A DNA stretch of 64,000 nucleotides. It comes from Physcomitrium patens. Its lineage: Eukaryota; Streptophyta; Bryopsida; Funariales; Funariaceae. The position numbers were made by a program, and so were the translations under genes. Shown here piece after piece: positions 10,850 to 21,691 of this stretch. The stretch spans positions 7,616,701-7,680,700 of the forward strand of contig NC_037261.1 in assembly GCF_000002425.4 (NCBI RefSeq), written 5' to 3'. How positions within the stretch are numbered: the stretch's first letter is position 1; the number at the start of each line of letters is the position of its first letter. The notes under the pieces were generated by a model. The model saw only the letters and a program-made list of their open reading frames with translations, made no database searches and was not told the origin of the DNA.

Positions 10850-11600
10850 ACAAAATGTAAACATCTTGCCAAATCATTGTCCTTACGATTATATAATTGA
10901 CCTTCAAGAAGGTACTCAATGACTGTTTGGATCCATCTACAATTTATTCCAGAATAAGCTTACAACTTTAAAAGAGTACATTGATGAAAATTTGGCTAAG
11001 AATTTTATTTGACAATCCAAGTTGCTAGTTGGTGCTCTGATATTATTTATAAAGAAAAAAGATGGATCTTTACAAATGTATGCAAATTATTGTAGTCTTA
11101 ATAAAATCACGATAAAAAATTGATATCCATTGCAATAGATATCTAAACTTTTTGATCAACTTAGCCAAAAAAAGATCTTTATAAACATTGATTAATAAGG
11201 CATATATAACTTGGTACACAGTAAGGAGAGAGATGAATGAAAGACATCATTTCACACCAAGTATGGACATTTTGAATACAATGTCATGCCTTTTAGACTT
11301 ATCAATGCACCAGCTATATTCCAGCACTTAATGAATGATATATTTTGTGAGCATCTCAATAATTTTCTTGTGATCTATTTAAATGATATTCTAATCTTTT
11401 TTAAAAATTTGAAAGACCACAAAAAATATGTTCGCCTTATGTTGAAAAAGCTACAAAATACTAGACTATATGCAAAACTAAAAAAGTGTATATTTCATGC
11501 ACCTCAAGTCAAATTTTTTGAATATATTATTTCCAAAAAAAGCCTTTTTATGGGTCCAAAGAAGGTACAAGCAATCATTGATTAAGCAAAGCCAAAAAAT
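10850..11600 (+). pseudogene. Element II reverse transcriptase
   Basis: Readable motifs in order are [21 protein letters not shown], then Y-N-V-M-P-F-R-L-I-N-A-P-A-I-F-Q, then V-I-Y-L-N-D-I-L-I-F. The last is the Y-x-D-D catalytic box with the first Asp changed to Asn, a single G-to-A change. L-K-K-C-I-F-H-A and V-K-F-F-E-Y close the thumb. The stretch 11,286-11,585 is open; upstream there are several stops. Position and motif set are those of Ty3/gypsy pol. Confidence 0.85.
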
Positions 11601-12100
11601 GTTTGTAATGTCGAATGCCTTTTTGGATTTGCAAACTTCTATAGGATTTTTGTTATGAATTATTCTAAGATTGTTGCTCCATTTATACGATAGATAAGTA
11701 AGGACAAGCTAGATTGAAGCCTTGAAGCACAGAAAGCTTTTCAAAGCTTAAAAGATGCTTTCACAATAGCTCCAATTTTGATACATCTAGATTTTAATAA
11801 ATCCTACTTTATGGAGACCAATGCCTCAGACTTTGCATTAGAAGCAAACTTATTGTAATATAGAGAAGATGGAAAATTTCACCAAATTATATTCCATTCT
11901 AAAAAATTCTTAGCAAAAAAAATCAACTACAAAATCCATGATAAAGAGCTACTTTTTACAGTAGATTTTTTTTTAAAAATAGTGCCACTTTCTTTAGAGA
12001 GCCTCTCATGAGAAGACTGTATATATAGATCACAAGAATCTTGCATATTTCATGATAGTCGAAGTCTTGAACTATCACCAAGCATATTAAAATATATCTT
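11601..12100 (+). pseudogene. Element II RNase H
   Basis: Follows the reverse transcriptase directly. Readable pieces are A-Q-K-A-F-Q-S-L-K-D-A-F, A-P-I-L-I-H-L-D-F, M-E-T-N-A-S-D-F-A-L, then F-H-S-K-K-F, I-H-D-K-E-L-L. These match the gypsy RNase H order (F-x-L-E-T-D-A-S-D, S-R-K-L-x-x-A-E-x-N-Y, D-K-E-L-L-A). The D of E-T-D-A-S is N here. Internal stops make it non-functional. Confidence 0.8.
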
Positions 12101-12279
12101 TATCATGATTTAACTTTTATATTGTATATTCACTTTGAAGCCAATAAAAATTATCAGATACATTATTAAGACATTCCTTCCTTGAACCAAAAGAAAGAGA
12201 GCTAGCATATGATCAACAATAGACAACCTTGTTAAAGCCTAAGCAATTTTATTTTTAAGCAACCAATGTATTAATAACT

Positions 12280-13121
12280 ATGGATTTATCATTTCTTAAT
12301 CAGGTTTGTAAAGCTTCAACTACATACCTTCTTGTTCTTAATATGAAGCGTCTTGCTAATAACCTTCCTGAAAAGTCTTCTAAATTTAAGATTGAAGATA
12401 ATTTCTTATTTTTCGAAGAACTTTTGTTCATTCCTAAAGGATCAACTCACATGTGTATTCTTCAAATATGCCATGACTTCCCTACAGCCAAACATTTTAT
12501 ATTCAACAAGACCTTGGAATTTTTATCTAGAGACTTTTGATGGCCTAAAATGTAGAAGGATGTTAAGAAATTTGTACTATTATAAAATACTTGTTTAAGA
12601 TCAAAGAACCCTCAACATCGATCATATAGACTTCTTCAACTCCTTCTTATTTCAAGACAACCATGGTCATCTATCTCCATAGATTTTATTATAGATCTTC
12701 TACCATCAAGCTCATTTGATACTATCTTTGCAGTTGTTGATGGATTTATCAAGATGGTATATTTCATACCTTACAAGAAATCAATTACTAGTAAAGAGAT
12801 GGCAAGACTCTTTATTGACAACGCCTATTCTTACTAGGGATTACCAAATGATATTATGTCAGATTGTGGGCCACAATTTGTATCAAGGTTTAGGAAGGCA
12901 CTCTTCAAGATTCTTAAGATTGATATCAGCCTTTCTTCTACCTTCTATCCTCAAATTGATGGCCAAACGAAGTAAGTCAATCAAATTCTTGAGTAATATT
13001 TGAAATGCACTATCAACTATCAACAAGACGACTGGACTTCTTGCTTATCATTGGCAAAGTTTGTATATAACAATACAATCCATCTATCAACGCAACAAAC
13101 ACCAATCTATTCAAACTACGG
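12280..13121 (+). pseudogene. Element II integrase, first part
   Basis: 12,280-12,540 is open and carries the zinc-binding start, ending at H-D-F-P-T-A-K-H (standard H-D-x-P-x-A-G-H). The catalytic core is spread over frames: S-I-D-F-I-I-D-L-L-P, D-G-F-I-K-M-V, K-S-I-T-S-K-E, S-D-C-G-P-Q-F-V-S and Y-P-Q-I-D-G-Q-T. The frame reaches Q-T-P-I-Y-S-N-Y-G at 13,121, where element III interrupts. It resumes with H-H-L-K-L-D at 25,269. The last four bases, ACGG, are the element III target site. Confidence 0.8.
13118..13121 (+). repeat. Target-site duplication of element III, left copy (ACGG)
   Basis: ACGG immediately before the LTR start is repeated at 25,265-25,268 right after the 3' LTR end. Confidence 0.8.
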
Positions 13122-14860
13122 TGTCGTGTTGTAATATAACTATATGGTGAAAGATGATAATATGGATCTTATTATAGAAGAGCCAAGTTAAAAGAAAAGC
13201 TAGAAAAATATAGATAAAAGATAGGAAGGTAGTAAAACTTTTAGTAGTAATGCTTCCTTTTTAGAAAAAATAGCTTCTACTTACTTTGTAAGGCCAAAAA
13301 TAAGGCAAAGTAGGATAGATTGGAAAAAAAAATGATATAGATATCTTTAGGAGGAAGTTAAGAATAAATTCTAGTAAAAATTACTAAAAACAAAAACTAG
13401 ATGTTGATACCCGGGGAGGGCCGGTTATGAACCAAGTCGAAATCAGACCCTGAGGCACAAAACCGAGTCTCGACAACGACTCTGGTACTCTTTGGCAGAT
13501 CGGAGAGTGGGATTTCAAAGAAGATTGGATAGGGTTTCTATGGGTATTAATTTTGGATGATTTGGAGTTGATATGACTTTGTAAGAGCTTTGCAAAGTCA
13601 AGGTTTGTTTTGGATGACTTGGATTTTATGAAATAAAATAGGGTTTATGTTTTGGGTGATATCAAGAGTTTTGTAATAGATCTATGGGTGAAAATTTTTG
13701 GGTTTATGGTTATATTTGTATTTAATATATGTTGTAAATTTAAGCTCGATCTAATGGTTGAATTGAGGAATATTGAGGTTTAAGTGGATCAAGGTCTCAA
13801 AAAGTAGAATTTTAGGTCTAGTAGGGGTTTTTAAGATTTCTTGCAATATACTCATTGGATTAGAGTGAAACTTACATAAGAGAATATTAGACTTGATTTT
13901 CTATGTGTATAAGAATTTTGAAATCAATCGAATGGTGCAAAGGAGAGATATTGGCTTTGGAAGATTGGCATCAAGATTGGAGAAGGAGGCCGGCCAATAC
14001 CCAAGCACATTTTTGAGGTTATCATCAATTCCATAATTCCGATCCTTTTCAAATTTTTTTTTGCTTGTTTTTAACTTTTTTTTTTAGAAGTGTGCAAAAT
14101 TTGAGTTAAGATCAACGGTTTATTCATTAGTTATTGAGTTTTAAATTTGTTGTAGGAATTACTAGGATTTGGTTTAGGGTTTGGTTAGGGTTTGGTTTAG
14201 GGTTTAGGGTTTGGATTAGGATTTGATTTAGGGTTTAAGGTTTGATTTAGGATTTGGAATTTAGGGTTTATTTAGGGTTTAGAGTTTGGATTAAGATTTG
14301 ATTTAGGATTTAGGATTTGATTTAAGATTTGGGATTTAGGATTTATTTAGGGTTTAGAATTTGGTTAAGATTTGATTTAGGGTTTGGTTAGGATTTTTTT
14401 AAGATTTAGGATTTGATTAGGATTTGATTTAGGATTTAGGATTTGGATTAGAGTTTGATTAGGATTTGATTTAGGATTTAGTTAGGATTTGGTTTAAGGT
14501 TTGTTTAGGGTTTGATTCTGGGTTTAGGATTTTATTAGGATTTAAGATTCAATTAGTTTTGGCCTAAAGTTTGAATGAAGTTTAATAGGATTTTAACTAG
14601 AATTAAATTAAGATTGAGTTGAGATATATTTGAGTGATATTTGTGATCCTTCTAATATTTCTTTAAGAATTCTTATTATTTGTTTGAAATTTCTTTGAGA
14701 TTTGTTTTTAATTTGATTAAGCTTGTTTAGTATTATTATGGTCTAATTAGAGTATTTTTAGTATTCTATTAGAATTAGGATTTTTTATTATAATTTCTAT
14801 TCTTTATTCCACAGCTAGGTACCCATAGCATTCTCAAGTAAGACTTCACGTATTACGACA
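13122..14860 (+). mobile_element. Element III 5' LTR (1739 bp)
   Basis: Starts TGTCGTGTTGTAA and ends CACGTATTACGACA, with inverted tips TGTCGT/ACGACA. By eye it is near-identical to the 3' LTR at 23,555-25,264, which suggests a fairly recent insertion. It carries a degenerate TTTAGGG-like array near its 3' end. The same LTR family occurs truncated at 4567-5972 and as an old solo LTR at 34,520-36,376. Confidence 0.9.
14157..14530 (+). repeat. Telomere-like TTTAGGG-type array in element III 5' LTR
   Basis: About 370 bp of head-to-tail GGTTTAGGGTTTGG / GGATTTGATTTAGG variants. Exact TTTAGGG units are mixed with single-transition derivatives. The counterpart in the 3' LTR starts at 24,593. Confidence 0.9.
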
Positions 14861-14864
14861 TATT

Positions 14865-14881
14865 TGGTGAATCCAACGTGA
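14865..14881 (+). promoter_or_regulatory. Primer-binding site of element III
   Basis: TGGTGAATCCAACGTGA starts four bases after the 5' LTR. It begins TGG, as needed to pair with a tRNA CCA end. Element IV has the similar TGGTGTATCCGATGTAA at the same offset. I cannot assign the tRNA. Confidence 0.6.
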
Positions 14882-15010
14882 AATGCTTGAGGTAGAAGGA
14901 ATTTGGTTTACTTGGAATATTTGAATTTTTACAAATTTTTGTAAGTTTTTGCAAGTTTTTTCAATTTTTTGCAAGTTTTTTGCAAATTTTTACAAGTTTA
15001 TACATGTGAA

Positions 15011-15667
15011 ATGGAGACATGCCAAATCCCTGAGGCAAAGATGATTTCAAGCTTATATTTGGCTATTGAACCTAGATTTCAAATAAAGATGAAGGGAATG
15101 CTTGAAGGAAGTATAGAAACATGGTCAAAATTTTAAGAACTTTTGAAGAAAGAATTTATTGATGGATATGAAGAGAGGATTACCAAGCGAAAGTTTTTGA
15201 ATTGGATAGAGTTTCAATCAGGCAAGTATATGGATCTTTATGAATTCTTGGAAGAATTTGATAGGAGATTTTATCAACTCTCATCTTCAGAGAGACGATC
15301 ATTGAGTATTTTAAAGGTAGAATTATTTTTAAATGGCCTTGATGATGCTTTGGGAGATGAACTTTTCATGCTTCTTGTAGATGAGTCAACAGGGAATGAT
15401 TGTACCAATAATTGGGAGAAGTTGAAGAAAGTAGTGGTTGATTTAACAAGGCAACAAGAAGCAAAAGCTAAAGAAGTTGCAATATGGCCTAAAAAAACTT
15501 CTACTTTGGCTTCTATGTCATTTTTATCAATGCAAGGGACTTATCTTAAAAAAAGAGAAATAGAAAAGCAAGTGAAGGACTTTAAAGGAGAAGCCAATTC
15601 TTTACAAATGAAAGAAATTGGATCTCATAGCAAAAGTGGTGAAGGAAAGAAGAAAGATACTTTTTAA
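15011..15667 (+). pseudogene. Element III gag-like protein
   Basis: The ATG at 15,011 opens a frame with one early stop (about 15,134), then 174 open codons from 15,143. The body (L-Y-E-F-L-E-E-F-D-R-R-F-Y-Q-L-S, then V-E-L-F-L-N-G-L-D-D) parallels the element IV gag at 17,560-17,800 (L-L-R-E-F-E-R-Q-Y-S-Q-L-S, V-D-L-F-L-Q-A-A-D), so the two are homologous gag capsid regions. It is shorter than the element IV gag and I see no zinc knuckle after it. The TAA at 15,665 is followed by more open frame that continues beyond element IV. Confidence 0.7.
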
Positions 15668-15749
15668 ACTATTACTATAGAAGGCCAAGGTATCCAAAAA
15701 TTTAAAGGTAATGCAAAGATTAAGGATTTGAAAACTAATGACAATGCGG
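15668..15749 (+). CDS. Element III second ORF, first segment
   Basis: After the stop at 15,665 the same frame stays open (T-I-T-I-E-G-Q-G-I-Q-K-F, ending D-N-A) up to the element IV insertion at 15,750. It rejoins in frame at 21,696 (V-G-S-Y-G-Y-S) when element IV and one 4-bp target copy are removed. See the entry at 21,692-22,615 for the rest. Confidence 0.6.
15746..15749 (+). repeat. Target-site duplication of element IV, left copy (GCGG)
   Basis: GCGG before the LTR matches GCAG at 21,692-21,695, one G-to-A change. The 4-bp size is the same as for element III. Confidence 0.7.
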
Positions 15750-17038
15750 TGTCGTGTTGTAACTTGAGTATACCGTGAAAATATAAAGAAAGGGGACTTT
15801 TATTAATGCTCAGTTACCTCGAATATTGGGAGCAACAACCAACTCCAGTGCAAATATTGAGTGGCCAGGTTCAGTCACCCCGTTACAGTCAGCCGGGGCA
15901 TACTGAAATGCTCCGTTCGATTCCAATAACGGGAGTCAGCAGGAAGGAAAAGGACCAATTCACACGACGGATGAGCCTGGTTTGAAGAGCCAATTGGATC
16001 TAATTTCAAGAATCGAATCCGGGTCCTCTTACCCAATATGAGACCTGAATTGGTCCGGCAACCCAATGCAGTCTAATTACAGGAAAATCCAGGTCTTACT
16101 ACGGGCCTCAGCCAATCTGACGTAAAGGACCAATGTGATCCAATTACGGGAACATCCGGGTCTTACTATTGGACTCTTAACCAATATGAGACCTGAATTG
16201 GTTGGGCGACTCAATGTGGTCCCGATTGCGGGGTTTGGATTTTGTTTCAGGCTGTCCTATTCTCTGTGTCGTTTCAGGGAACGTTGTTTTTGGTAAATGG
16301 ATCTCTTAAAGGTAAAAACGGAGGAGAAAGCTCTGACGGCGAGAGCCAATTTTGGATCTAAGCCTTGATGGCGAGAGCCAATTCTGGATCCAAGCCGGAA
16401 GATTGAGGAAATTCAGAATTAAGGTTAAGAAATGAGAGTGAAGAGGAAGTTTGGGATTTATAGTTTTTTTTGGGAAGTTTTTTTTGAAGGATCGGGGAGA
16501 GCTAGCTTCATGCTTCGGGCGGGGAAAGAAGTCAGAGAATTGGGTTTTTTTTTCTTCACAGGATTTTGGGAAGACTGAGGCAATCGTTGCTGAAGTCAGT
16601 GTTGTAATGGTGAATCGGGATTTTTTAATGAAGTGGGTTTGATTACTCTTGACTGTTTTGTGAAATCGAGTTATGTCTGTGATTGAAGAATTAAAAGGAT
16701 GTCTATAGGATTGAGTATGCAGAGTGAATGAAATTTATTGGATTAATCTAACAAGACAATCAGTGGATACAAGATCGTAAGTACAAAGCGGTATCGAAGA
16801 TTAACAGTTTGGGTTGTTCGGGGTTCTCTGTAATGTCTAGAGACCTACCGGCTGGGGCAAAAAGGACTTTGACAAGCAGTCGAGGGGCATCCGTATAGAT
16901 TTACGGTGTATTCTTGCAGTTGTTTGTATTCCAACAGTCAATAACCGATAAACTGCTTGAATATTGGCGAATCTCCATACTACCTTCTACAGCCAGACGC
17001 CCAGCGCGTTCTCGAGCAGGAAAGCACGTAATATGACA
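15750..17038 (+). mobile_element. Element IV 5' LTR (1289 bp)
   Basis: Starts TGTCGTGTTGTAACTTGAG, ends GCACGTAATATGACA. It is the same length as the 3' LTR (20,403-21,691) and nearly identical to it by eye, with scattered mostly transition differences. It shares only its first and last several tens of bases with the element III LTR. The middle is unrelated and lacks the telomere-like array. An open frame at 16,451-16,642 is inside it and is not a gene. Confidence 0.9.
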
Positions 17039-17042
17039 AAAG

Positions 17043-17059
17043 TGGTGTATCCGATGTAA
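17043..17059 (+). promoter_or_regulatory. Primer-binding site of element IV
   Basis: TGGTGTATCCGATGTAA, four bases after the LTR end, is the counterpart of the site at 14,865. The tRNA is not assigned. Confidence 0.6.
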
Positions 17060-17142
17060 AAGCTTGAGGTGGAAGGTATTGGATTTCATTTGATTTTATC
17101 TTTATTTTATGGAAAACGAAAATAAAAAATTTTGAAGGATTT

Positions 17143-18570
17143 TTGGGAGGAGTTTCTGGTGGGGATTCTTCTAAAGGACAAGGTATGCACATGGATCCGT
17201 CTATTGCTAGTATGTTTCAAGCCTTCTCATTATCAATGCAGCAACAGCAAAGCAATGATCGAATGAAAGCTTTGGCAACTAAAGCATTGCAAGCAGTGGT
17301 CAATAAAATTGATCAATTTGATGGGAAGAATATTTCAAGGTATTTAAGATGTTATATTCGTGAAATGGAATTAAATCGGGTTTCTGAGAAGAAAATGGTT
17401 GAACTATTTGGACTTGCCACGATACCGGAGATAAGAGACCATATTACATCGATTACGGATCGTTATGAAGATTCATGGGAGATTTTTTTACATGCATTGA
17501 AAGACAAATATTTCTTGGAAGATGCTCATCGCGTTACGAAGAAGCTGTTTCAAGAATAGATTGAACGGCCCAATAAGAATTTGCAAGCAATAGAGCTACT
17601 AAGGGAATTTGAGCGGCAGTACTCTCAATTGTCGAAGGTAGAAAAATTGACATTACAGCCGAACAAAGTTGATCTATTTCTTCAAGCTGCTGATGGAGAA
17701 TTGCAAGGGAAATTAGAACTCCTTCTTGAAGACAAAGAAGAAGATGAAGGATTGACAACAAAGTGGAAGAATGTTAAAGATGCGGTGGGGTTGCTTACAA
17801 AAAGAGAAAGGAAGAAGGATAGGAGCAATATTCCAAAAAGAGTACAAGCACCCAAAGCTCCAGTACGTACAACACCACCAACAATGCCTACAGTTCAACC
17901 TTCGACATCCTTATCAAAGAAAGCAGATATGGGAATGGAAGAAATTATACGAGGAATGCGAGATCTTCAAATCAAATTGGCAAGACTTGAAGAGAATACT
18001 TCTACAAAGAATTTGAAGAATGTTTCAAAACAAGGATATGTACAAAGATGCATTTGGTGTGATGATGCTTCACACACTAGAAAAGATTGCAATGAATTTA
18101 ATAATATGATACGGCAGGGAATTATTTGCTGGAAAGATGGAAAGATAGCATTGAAAGATAGAGATGATCTTCTTCAAACCAATTTTGGCAAGGGAGGAAT
18201 GAGAGCATTGGTTCAAGATTACCTAAAAGAGTATGAAACAGCAGCACGAGAAAGTGCAAGTTATGGTGCTAGAGTAGATGATGAAATTGGTGGAAGTACG
18301 AAAACTAGTGAATTTTGGGCTTCTGCCATTTCTACAATACAAGAAGAGAAATTACCTCGAGAAGTGTTATTGAGGACTGCAGCTACAATACGAGGTAGAA
18401 CAGGTTGAGAGGATCCTATTGAGTCTCTTTCAGTTCATGCATATATTGCTAAGAGCCAACATGAAGCTTTGATGGAAGAAAAGAGACGAGGAAATTTTGA
18501 TGATACTAAAGAAGGAAATTCTTCTAAGAGGCAAACTTGAGGAGACAAGGCTCGAGAGGCAGCTTCACAA
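17143..18570 (+). pseudogene. Element IV gag (part of a gag-protease frame)
   Basis: One reading frame runs from about 17,143 to 19,482 and is interrupted only by TAG at 17,557, TGA at 18,406 and TGA at 18,538, each explicable as one C-to-T/G-to-A change from Trp or Arg codons. The capsid-like region holds L-L-R-E-F-E-R-Q-Y-S-Q-L-S. It is followed by a basic, Pro-rich linker and an intact zinc knuckle C-I-W-C-D-D-A-S-H-T-R-K-D-C (CX2CX4HX4C) near 18,050-18,092. The true start is unclear, since no ATG opens the frame cleanly; the ATG at 17,110 meets a stop in its own frame. Confidence 0.75.
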
Positions 18571-18573
18571 GAA

Positions 18574-19482
18574 TTGCATGTAAAGGATACCTCAGCATCA
18601 TTGGGAGAAAAAACAAAGGAGATAAAAGATAAGGGCAAATCAATTGCTTATAAGCTACTTTTTGACATTGAAGCGGCAACAAATTTGAAAGGGGTGTTGG
18701 AAGAACATATATTAAATGCTAAGGTCGAATTCACATTAAAAGAAGTTTTGGGAATTGCAAAGAAAGAGTTTCATGATGTTATCATTGACAGCATTAAGCG
18801 AAAGAGGCAATTAATGGGCGAAACTGGAATGAATCATGCTATTGATGCAAGAATATATAGAGATGAAGAAGAGGTTGGTATTGGTTACAAGCAACCAACA
18901 AATGAAAAGAATGGGTATAATCAACGAGTATGTTTCGAAGATTCTAGTGACAAAGAAATGGAAACTTTGAGCCATTATATTCGAAAGCATTGGGCAAGGG
19001 CAACTACTGAGGTATTGGTGAAAGTAGGAGATATAGAAGAACCAATAGTTGCTTTAGTCGACCATGGTTCTGAAATAAATCTCATGTCTAAAGATCTTTA
19101 TAAGAAGCAAAAATGGCCAATTGATATAGAACATGGATGGGCAATTCGAGCAGCTAATAACACACAGGGCGAATTATATGGAGCTTGTCCAGATGTCAAA
19201 ATTCGGATTGGGGATGTTGCGACGGAGCAACATTTCTTTGTTCAAGATACAACGTCTTATCTGTTGATTTTAGGACAACCTTATATTGCGGCAGCATGGA
19301 TGGAAACAAAAGTACTGGACGATGGTTCTGCTTATGCAAGGGTACGTAGTGAGGATGGGAGGAAAGCTGCACAATTTCTAACAGTACCTCCCAACCATGA
19401 ACGGAATCGAGATAGGTTGAGGGAGAAACCATTGCCAAAGATTGTTGAAGGATTTAAGGATTTTGGGGAGGTACCACTGTAA
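18574..19482 (+). pseudogene. Element IV aspartic protease region
   Basis: A 302-codon open segment in the gag frame. After a Lys/Glu-rich stretch the retropepsin fold is readable: V-L-V-K-V-G-D, A-L-V-D-H-G-S-E-I-N-L-M-S, then Q-H-F-F-V-Q-D and L-I-L-G-Q-P-Y-I. Retropepsins normally have D-S/T-G at the catalytic site; here it is D-H-G. The His may be a lineage feature rather than damage, because the surrounding fold is intact. The frame ends in TAA at 19,480-19,482. Confidence 0.75.
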
Positions 19483-19565
19483 AGCGAGATTATGGAGGCA
19501 CAAAAGAGGAGGTACTCTCGTGAGATGAAGGTGCCTTTGATGCGAGTTTTATTGGTATATTGGAG
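19469..19565 (+). repeat. Single copy of the GAGGTAC-purine unit in element IV
   Basis: The segment reads GAGGTACCACTGTAAAGCGA, then ACAAAAGAGGAGGTACTC, then GTGCCTTTGATGCGAGTTTT. It is the single-copy counterpart of the unit present four times in element III (22,724-23,190). Its purine run resembles an internal polypurine tract. Confidence 0.6.
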
Positions 19566-19942
19566 AATGGAAATATTATGTATAAAAAAGTTGATGATTT
19601 TAAAAGAAAAGAAAGAAAAAGATTATATGATATTGAAGGAAAATTACGCAAGTTAGGTACATTGTAAGATGATGAGAGGATTTTAGGTGTTTATGAAGAA
19701 AATGGACTGGAAGATTCATTAGAATTGATTACATCTATTAGGTTAGGGGATAATGATAAGATTATTGAGATTCATTCAAGAGAGGTTTATACCATACTTG
19801 AATCTTTTCAAGCACCAGAAGTCACTGTAGAGACGAGATATAAAACGGCAGATAAGAAGGTAAGCCTGTTGCTGGACCATTACCAGAAGATTCTAAAGAA
19901 CAAATAGGAGAAGCATCAAAAGAAGCAAGTTTAAGAGATCCA

Positions 19943-20290
19943 ATGAGTATTGGACATCAGTTTACTAGAGAAACTTTTGAAGAATTGAAGATTGGTTCTG
20001 ATGGTTCTTTATTGCCGGAGGAAATTACTTGCTTCAAAAAGATGTTGGCTAAACAAGATAGATCGTTTGCTTTCAAATCTCATGAAATTGGGTGTGTGGA
20101 TCGAAATATTGTAACACCTATGGTTATCTTCACTGTACCACATGTACCTTAGAATCTAAGACCGATTTCAATACCAAGGGCACATTTACCTAAATTGGTT
20201 GAGCTATTAAAAAAAAAGATAAAGATGAAAATATTGGAACCCTCGTTTGCACCGTATTCTAGTCGATGGTTTACAGTACCTAAGAACTCG
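19943..20290 (+). pseudogene. Element IV reverse transcriptase, N-terminal stub
   Basis: The frame opens M-S-I-G-H-Q-F-T and reads V-I-F-T-V-P-H-V-P, a stop (TAG, from Trp TGG by one change), then L-R-P-I-S-I-P-R-A-H-L-P-K and K-I-L-E-P-S-F-A-P-Y-S-S-R-W-F-T-V-P-K. This is the part just before the reverse transcriptase palm. The coding then breaks off into short ACTCGACAAAG direct repeats. No catalytic Y-x-D-D, RNase H or integrase follows before the 3' LTR at 20,403, so most of pol is deleted. Confidence 0.75.
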
Positions 20291-20384
20291 ACAAACTCGA
20301 CAAAGACGAACTCGACAAAGACGTAGAGGATATATTTTAAATCAAACAGCAATTGGATAAATTGGTGCATACCGGAGGATGCAC

Positions 20385-20402
20385 AGGTTCAGAGGAGGTG
20401 GA
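20385..20402 (+). promoter_or_regulatory. Polypurine tract of element IV
   Basis: GGTTCAGAGGAGGTGGA lies directly before the 3' LTR start at 20,403. It matches GTTCAGAGGGGATGGA of element III at the same position. This is the plus-strand priming site. Confidence 0.75.
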
Positions 20403-21691
20403 TGTCGTGTTGTAACATGAGTATACCGTGAAGATATAAAGAAAGGGGACTTTTATTAATATTCAGTTACCTCGAATATTGGGAGCAACAACCAACTCCA
20501 GTGCAAATATTGAGTGGCCAAGTTCAGTCACCCCGTTACAGTCAGTCGGGGCATACTGAAATGCTCCGTTTGATTCTAATAACGGGAGTCAGCAGGAAGG
20601 GAAAGGACCAATTCACACGACGGGTGAGCCTGGTTCGAAGAACCAATTGGATCCAATTTCAAGAATCTAATCCGGATCCTCTTACCCAATATGAGACCTG
20701 AATTGGTCCGACAATCCAATGCAGTCTAATTACGGAAAAATCCAGGTCTTACTACGGGCCTCAGCCAATCTGACGCGAAGGACCAATGTGATCCAATTAC
20801 GGGAACATCCGGGTCTTACTACTGGACTCTTAGCCAATATGAGACCTGAATTGGTCGGGCGACTCAATGTGGTCCCAATTGCGGGGTTTGGATTTTGTTT
20901 CAGGCTGTCCTATTCTCTGTGCCGTTTCAGGGAACGTTATTTTCGGTAAATGGATCTCTTAAAGGTAAAAATGGAAGAGAAAGCTCTGATGGCGAGAGCC
21001 AATTTTGGATCTAAGCCTTGATGGCGAGAGCCAATTCCGGATCCAAGATGGAGAATTGAGGAAATTCAGATTTAAGGTTAAGAAATGAGAGGGAAGAGGA
21101 AGTTTGGGATTTATAGTTTTTTTTGGGAAGTTTTTTTTGAAGGATCGGGGAAAGCTAGCTTCATGCTTCGGGCGGGGAAAGAAGACAGAGAATTGGGTTT
21201 TTTTTTCTTCATAGGGTTTTGGGAAGACTGAGGCAATCGTTGCTGAAGTCAGTGTTGTAATAGTAAATCGAGATTTTTTAATGAAGTGGGTTTGATTACT
21301 CTTGACTGTTTTGTGAAATCGAGTTACGTCTGTGATTGAAGAATTAAAAGGATGTCTATAGGATTGAGTATGCGGAGTAAATGAAATTTATTGGGTTAAT
21401 CTAACAAGACAGTGAGTGGATACAAGATCGTAAGTACAAAGCAGTATCGAAGATTAACAGCTTGGGTTGTTTGAGGTTCTCTGTAATGTCTAGAGACCTA
21501 CCGGCTGGGGCAAAAAAGACTTTGACAAGCAGTCGAAGGGCATCCATATAGATTTACGGTGTATTCTTGCAGTTGTTTGTATTCCAATAGTCAATAACCG
21601 ATAAACTGCTTGAATATTGGCGAATCTCCATACTACCTTCTACAGCCAGACGCCCGGCGCGTTCTCGAGCAGAAAAGCACGTAATACGATA
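20403..21691 (+). mobile_element. Element IV 3' LTR (1289 bp)
   Basis: Pairs with 15,750-17,038 over its full length. The end is ACGATA for ACGACA, one C-to-T change. GCAG follows as the target duplication (21,692-21,695). Confidence 0.9.

Noticed and set aside
21617..21691. Start of the Tyr/Glu-rich open frame
   Set aside because: These 25 codons belong to the element IV 3' LTR; the frame is open by chance. The real upstream part is at 15,668-15,749.
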